From: Candidatus Kaiserbacteria bacterium RIFCSPHIGHO2_01_FULL_46_22
GTDB lineage: Bacteria > Patescibacteriota > Minisyncoccia > Phycocordibacterales > UBA918
Assembly (NCBI GenBank): GCA_001779595.1
Contig: MFKO01000008.1
Span: 153,139-190,951 of the forward strand
Direction: 5' to 3'
Length of the DNA: 37,813 nt
Below are positions 32,752 to 37,813 of the stretch, one piece after another (within the stretch, counting starts at the first letter, position 1; each line of letters starts with the position of its first letter). The notes beneath the pieces are model-generated. The model made no database searches and was not told where the DNA came from. It saw nothing but the letters and a program-made list of their open reading frames with translations. Both the position numbers and the translations under genes were made by a program.

Positions 32752-34677
32752 ATGTCGGACAAGCGCTCCAGTGAAAAATTAGACGCTCTGCGAGAACGCC
32801 TTTACGCGCGTGGTGACGAAGAACGCCCAAAAACGCGCATGAAATTAGACTCGGAACGTTCTAATACGGAAAATGTCGCACAAGTATTCGATGTGCAGCC
32901 GCCGCGTCACGTACCGCCAGCCACTGCGCCGGACACACCTATCGAGCCTGGACCCCCTCTGCCTATCAAAGCGCCGATTTCACGACGTTGGAGAGTTCGT
33001 CTCGTGCTTTTTGCACTCGGTTTTTTTGTGCTGTCCCTACTCGCTTCGAGCGTTTATCTTCTGCTTGGACGCAATAACGTAAGTGGCGAGAACATAGAAC
33101 TTTCGGTCACTGGACCATTCACAGTAGGAGGTGGAGAAGTATTGTCTATTCAAGTGGGAGTAGCCAATCAGAACAATGTACCGGTTGAGTCTGCAACTTT
33201 GATATTGGAATATCCGTCAGGTACACGCTCGGTTGATGATGAAGGGAAAGAACTATTCTCTGAACGTTTTCCATTACCAGAAATCGCACCTGGAGAAATT
33301 CTTAACCAAACATTTCAGGTCCGTGCATTTGGAGAAGAAAATCAGGAGTCAGAAATTCGCGCTTCGATCGAATATCGTGTGAGCGGCAGCAACGCAACCT
33401 TTTTCAAGGAAACAGAACCTTTCAAATTCAAAATCGGCAGCGCTCCAGTGGTCTTAAATATTGATGCTGAAAAAACCATATCATCCGGACAAGAGACAAC
33501 AATCACTATTGAAGTAGTTTCAAACTCGCCATTGCCACTCAATGACTTATTGATTAAGGCCGAGTATCCTTCTGGCTTCGATTACACTAGTTCAGACCCT
33601 TCGCCACACAGTGGTCGTAATATTTGGAAAATCAGTGAGTTACCACCAGAAGGCACAGCAACAATTAAGATAACCGGTATTGTGATTGGCGCAGAGTCAG
33701 AGAAACGCGTGATTAAATTTGCGGCTGGTGTTGCTGGTAGTCGAGACGCCAACACATTAGCCTCAATCCTGGCAGTAGCAGAAACAGAGTTTGTTCTTGA
33801 AGACCCTTTCCTGTCAGTTGATGTTTCTATAGATGGAAAAAAAGACGAGGTTGTCAGTGTGGCACCTGGAATGCAGACAAACGTCATTCTCGACCTCAAA
33901 AACACACTGGACAATTCCGTTTACGATACAGTTGTAGAGGTGGTGCTTTCCGGTAACGCACTGTCTGACACAGAGGTCAGACCAGTGGGTGGACATTACA
34001 ATTCTTCGAGCCGAACTATTCGGTGGGACAGTAGTTCTAGTGACGCTCTTACAGAACTTGGTCCGGATGGAAATGCTCGATTGGCCTTTACATTACTGCC
34101 GCAAACAAACGGTTTGCAGACACCAAACATCACTTTTTCAGTTAAGGTTTCTGGTCGTCGTGTTTCAGAGAATGGCGCGCGGGAAGAAATAGCAGGGACT
34201 ATTGATCGCACTATAAAGGTGGAAAGTAAACCGGTTGTACAAGCGAGTGCAACTCATACCAGCAGCGACCCTGGTCCAGTACCTCCAGTGGTGGGGCAAC
34301 CAACGACTTATACGATCGCTTGGAAGGCACAGAGTTCAGCTAACAATCTATCGAATGTTACTCTAACAACTAGTCTTCCTGCTTATGTCACTTGGACTGG
34401 TGTGACTAGCGGTTCTGGGCAATGGAGTTACAATCCAACCAGTCGAATTGTAGAATGGAAGGTCGGCTCTATGCAGTCTGGGCGGGAAGCGGACGGTACC
34501 TTCCAAGTGTCCTTCTTGCCAAGTGCCTCGCAAATTGATAGAACTCCAGATATCATTGGTGACTCGCATTTGCGAGCGGATGACAGTTTCACTGGGACGG
34601 TACTTCGATCAACGACCGGCGCTTTGACCAGCGAGCTTGATGGTGACCGAGAAAGCGGCGTGGTACAGGCTAATTAA
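32752..34677 (+). CDS. single-TM surface protein with repeated beta-sandwich (DUF11/Ig-like) domains
   Basis: cytoplasmic N-term, TM VRLVLFALGFFVLSLLASSVYLLL, then repeated GEVLSIQVGVANQNNVPVESATLILEYPSG-type units. Confidence 0.7.
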   Translation: MSDKRSSEKLDALRERLYARGDEERPKTRMKLDSERSNTENVAQVFDVQPPRHVPPATAPDTPIEPGPPLPIKAPISRRWRVRLVLFALGFFVLSLLASSVYLLLGRNNVSGENIELSVTGPFTVGGGEVLSIQVGVANQNNVPVESATLILEYPSGTRSVDDEGKELFSERFPLPEIAPGEILNQTFQVRAFGEENQESEIRASIEYRVSGSNATFFKETEPFKFKIGSAPVVLNIDAEKTISSGQETTITIEVVSNSPLPLNDLLIKAEYPSGFDYTSSDPSPHSGRNIWKISELPPEGTATIKITGIVIGAESEKRVIKFAAGVAGSRDANTLASILAVAETEFVLEDPFLSVDVSIDGKKDEVVSVAPGMQTNVILDLKNTLDNSVYDTVVEVVLSGNALSDTEVRPVGGHYNSSSRTIRWDSSSSDALTELGPDGNARLAFTLLPQTNGLQTPNITFSVKVSGRRVSENGAREEIAGTIDRTIKVESKPVVQASATHTSSDPGPVPPVVGQPTTYTIAWKAQSSANNLSNVTLTTSLPAYVTWTGVTSGSGQWSYNPTSRIVEWKVGSMQSGREADGTFQVSFLPSASQIDRTPDIIGDSHLRADDSFTGTVLRSTTGALTSELDGDRESGVVQAN

Positions 34678-34694
34678 AAATCACAAATATCAGA

Positions 34695-36008
34695 ATGACA
34701 GATATGGATAACAAGATGGAAAAAATAGTATCGCTTTGTAAGCGACGTGGTTTTATTTTTCAAGGCAGTGAGATATATGGTGGCTTGGCCGGTACCTGGG
34801 ACTATGGCCCGCTTGGTGTGATGCTCCGTGAAAATATTCTTCGCGAATGGTGGAAGATGTTTGTTACCGATCGAGAAGATATGTATGGCATCAACGCTTC
34901 TATTTTAATGAACGAGCGAGTGTGGGAAGCTAGCGGCCATACTGGCGCTGGATTTTCTGACCCGATAACTGAATGTACTAAGTGCCACCATCGCTTTCGG
35001 GCTGATCATCTCAAAGACGCTGCTGTTTGTCCGGATTGCGGAGGAATCTTGGGAGAAGTACGTAACTTCAACTTGATGTTCGAAACAAAGGTTGGCGCGG
35101 AAGGAAATGTGAAGTCCTACCTGAGGCCAGAGACTGCGCAGGGTATATTTGTGAACTTCAAAAACGTAGTGGACACGATGAGTCCAAAGATGCCTTTTGG
35201 TATCGCTCAGGTTGGCAAGGCATTTCGAAATGAGATCGCGCCGCGAGATTTTCTCTTCCGAGTTCGTGAATTTGAACAAATGGAAATCGAGTATTTCGTG
35301 AAAGAAGATGAATGGGAGCAAAATTTTGAAGTGTGGCTTGAATATATTCGAAAGTGGTTTGATCGACTTGGCTTGTCGCGTGATAACTTGCGCGAATTTG
35401 AAGTTCCACAAAATGACTTGGCGCACTACTCTAAGCGCACAGTTGATTTTGAATACAACTATCCAGGCAAGGGCTTTGACGAAATATCTGGTTTTGCCTA
35501 CCGCACCAACCACGATCTAAAAAGTCATCAAGAGGCCAGCGGCGCCTCGCTTGAATACATCGAACCGGATGGTACACGTTTTATTCCTCACGTACTTGAG
35601 CCATCGTTTGGACTTGGACGCGCTATTACCGCCGTGTTTTCAGAAGCCTACACAGAAGACGAAATGGGTGGCGATGTTCGTACTTACCTAAAACTGCCAG
35701 TTCATTTGGCGCCGTATCGCGTGGCGGTTTCTCCACTTCTCAAGAACAAGCCGGAGTTGGTAGAGAAGGCGAGGGAAGTGTTCTTGTTGCTTAAAAAGGA
35801 GTTTGGAAACGTCGCGTGGGATGACAATGGCAATATCGGCAAGCGGTATCGTCGTCAAGATGAGATCGGCACGCCATATTGTGTTGTGATCGACTTTGAC
35901 ACGCTGGGGGAAACTCCAGAGCTTACAGACACAGTCACCATTCGTGACCGCGACACTGGAGATCAGAAGAGGGTTGCCATTTCTGAATTGGTGGCTACAC
36001 TGAAATAA
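34695..36008 (+). CDS. glyS: glycyl-tRNA synthetase (dimeric class II type)
   Basis: GFIFQGSEIYGGLAGTWDYGPLGVMLRENI...FNLMFETKVG...YLRPETAQGIFVNFKNV. Confidence 0.96.
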   Translation: MTDMDNKMEKIVSLCKRRGFIFQGSEIYGGLAGTWDYGPLGVMLRENILREWWKMFVTDREDMYGINASILMNERVWEASGHTGAGFSDPITECTKCHHRFRADHLKDAAVCPDCGGILGEVRNFNLMFETKVGAEGNVKSYLRPETAQGIFVNFKNVVDTMSPKMPFGIAQVGKAFRNEIAPRDFLFRVREFEQMEIEYFVKEDEWEQNFEVWLEYIRKWFDRLGLSRDNLREFEVPQNDLAHYSKRTVDFEYNYPGKGFDEISGFAYRTNHDLKSHQEASGASLEYIEPDGTRFIPHVLEPSFGLGRAITAVFSEAYTEDEMGGDVRTYLKLPVHLAPYRVAVSPLLKNKPELVEKAREVFLLLKKEFGNVAWDDNGNIGKRYRRQDEIGTPYCVVIDFDTLGETPELTDTVTIRDRDTGDQKRVAISELVATLK

Positions 36009-36010
36009 CT

Positions 36011-37453
36011 ATGTCCGAAAAGAAAGCTCGCTACCTGACGACTACGTTACCTTATGTAAATGCTGACCCTCATGTCGGCTTTGCGGCCGAAGTTCTTAAT
36101 GCTGACGCACTTGCGCGCTACTGGCGATTGATTGGCCACGAGGTATTTTTTAATACCGGTACTGATGAACACGGACAAAAGCTGGCTGATAAAGCGGACG
36201 AAAAAGGCCAGTCACGTCAGGACTATGTAGATCACTTCGCGAATGAGTTTAGAAAATTAGGCGAAGCGCTGAATCTTTCCTACGATCGTTTTATTCGTAC
36301 AACTGATGCAGATCACAAAATAGCCGCTCAGGCTATTTGGAAGAAGTGTCTCCTAAACGGCGACATCTACAAAAAGAAGTACAAAGGTTTGTATTGCGTA
36401 GGTGACGAAATGTTTTTGCGCGATAGTGATTTGGTGGACGGCAAATGTCCTAACCATCCAAATATGGAGCCGCAGATGGTGGAGGAAGAAAACTATTTCT
36501 TTGCGCTTTCGAAGTATCAAGATTATCTAAAAGATTATTTGTCCAAGGAAGGCGTGGTTGAGCCGGAATGGCGACGTCTGGAAGCTCTTAAGTTTGTTGA
36601 GGGAGGTTTGGAAGATTTTTCTATTTCACGTGAGCGCTCACGACTCGATTGGGGTATCGATGTGCCCGACGATGAGAATCAGGTTATGTATGTGTGGTTC
36701 GACGCACTCACCAACTACATTTCTACACTTGGCTGGCCGGAAGATAAAGACGGTAACTTCAAGAAGTTTTGGGAGGAAGGGGAGACGACTCAATTGGCAG
36801 GCAAAGACCAAATTCGCTTTCAGTCGATTATGTGGCAAGCGATGCTTAAGAGTGCCGGAGTGAAGGCGACGGATAAAGTCGTTTATCACGGCTTTATTAC
36901 TTCAGGTGGGCAGAAGATGTCTAAGTCGCTTGGCAATACCCTTAATCCTTTTGATCTAGTAGCACGCTACGGCACCGAGGCCACACGTTACTTACTATTG
37001 CGTCATGTCCATCCTTTCGAAGACTCCGATATAACTATTGAACGCTTGGATGAACTTTACACCGCAGGCCTAGTAAATGGCTTGGGTAACCTTGTAGCGC
37101 GTGTGATGAAAATGGCAGAGACGCATCTTGATGAGCCGATCACAAGGCCTGAAGCAGTCGGGTTCGCTAAGGAATATGTTGAAGCTTTGGATAACTTCAA
37201 TATTCAAGCAGCTGTAGATTATGTGTGGAGTAAAGTAGGTGAGCTTGATGAAAGAATTGCTGAGACAGAACCGTTTAAGCTGGTGAAAACAGACAAAACC
37301 GCGGCGATAAAAATAATCACCGACCTCGTAAGTGATCTCTATATTGTGGCTCGGATGTTGCATCCGTTTATGCCAGACACTTCTCGAATAATCAAAGAAG
37401 CCATTCTCCAAAATAAAAAACCAGAGAATCTCTTTAATCGGCTGGAAGGGTAA
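36011..37453 (+). CDS. metG: methionyl-tRNA synthetase lacking C-terminal tRNA-binding domain
   Basis: TTLPYVNADPHVGFAAE...GFITSGGQKMSKSLGNTLNP; ends after anticodon-binding domain. Confidence 0.96.
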   Translation: MSEKKARYLTTTLPYVNADPHVGFAAEVLNADALARYWRLIGHEVFFNTGTDEHGQKLADKADEKGQSRQDYVDHFANEFRKLGEALNLSYDRFIRTTDADHKIAAQAIWKKCLLNGDIYKKKYKGLYCVGDEMFLRDSDLVDGKCPNHPNMEPQMVEEENYFFALSKYQDYLKDYLSKEGVVEPEWRRLEALKFVEGGLEDFSISRERSRLDWGIDVPDDENQVMYVWFDALTNYISTLGWPEDKDGNFKKFWEEGETTQLAGKDQIRFQSIMWQAMLKSAGVKATDKVVYHGFITSGGQKMSKSLGNTLNPFDLVARYGTEATRYLLLRHVHPFEDSDITIERLDELYTAGLVNGLGNLVARVMKMAETHLDEPITRPEAVGFAKEYVEALDNFNIQAAVDYVWSKVGELDERIAETEPFKLVKTDKTAAIKIITDLVSDLYIVARMLHPFMPDTSRIIKEAILQNKKPENLFNRLEG

Positions 37454-37466
37454 GTTTCAAGTAGTT

Positions 37467-37813
37467 ATGAAAAACGCCATTATTTTGCACGGCATGCCCT
37501 CCAAAGAGGAGTATTATTCTGACGAATATCCTTCGGCTAGTAATTCTCAGTGGGTGCCCTGGTTACAAAAACAATTGCTAATCAGAGATATACCGGCCGT
37601 TACTCCCGAAATGCCAATTTCATACCTGCCAGACTATGAAGTGTGGAAAAGAGAATTTGAACGTTTCGATATAACTCCAGAAACGATTCTGGTGGGTCAT
37701 AGCTGTGGCGCAGGTTTTTTATTGAGATGGTTAACAGAAAATAAAGACGTACATGTCGGCAAAGTAATATTGGTCGCCCCTTGGTTGGATCCCGATAAGG
37801 AGTTGGCAAATGA
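37467..37813 (+). CDS. alpha/beta hydrolase (RBBP9/YdeN-like), truncated by window end
   Basis: MKNAIILHGMPSKEEYYS...ETILVGHSCGAGFLLRWL...KVILVAPWLDP; open at 37813. Confidence 0.8.
   Translation, partial: MKNAIILHGMPSKEEYYSDEYPSASNSQWVPWLQKQLLIRDIPAVTPEMPISYLPDYEVWKREFERFDITPETILVGHSCGAGFLLRWLTENKDVHVGKVILVAPWLDPDKELAN

Noticed and set aside
34905-35513. 202-aa minus ORF inside glyS
   Set aside because: Shadow ORF of GlyRS

Overview
The window looks like a Parcubacteria/CPR-like bacterial chromosome segment. That assignment is inferred from gene content and style, not from any search. It carries a rearranged ribosomal-protein cluster: L3-L4-L23-L2 // S19-L22-S3-L16-L29-S17-L14-L24-L5 // SecE-NusG-L11. 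It also has a thymidylate/folate cluster (folA, dcd, thyA, glyA), four aminoacyl-tRNA synthetases (argS, ileS, glyS, metG), six tRNA genes and many small ORFs with their own promoters. Main points of interest: (1) an E2-like + E1/ThiF-like gene pair followed by a separately promoted 49-aa peptide ending in Gly, a candidate undescribed ubiquitin-like or peptide-modifying system; (2) three hairpin-rich ~200-270 bp non-coding elements abutting the 3' ends of minus-strand tRNA genes, with shared sequence motifs, inverted and direct copies of the tRNA T-arm, and a conserved CGYAA...TTRCT hairpin at the same relative position; (3) an intact histidine-phosphatase domain inserted in the IleRS catalytic domain; (4) near-perfect GNA-triloop palindromes inside coding genes (argS, glyA, rluA-like, a small ORF); (5) a Tag-MGMT alkylation-repair fusion. 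All identifications were made by eye from motifs; no database search was run.
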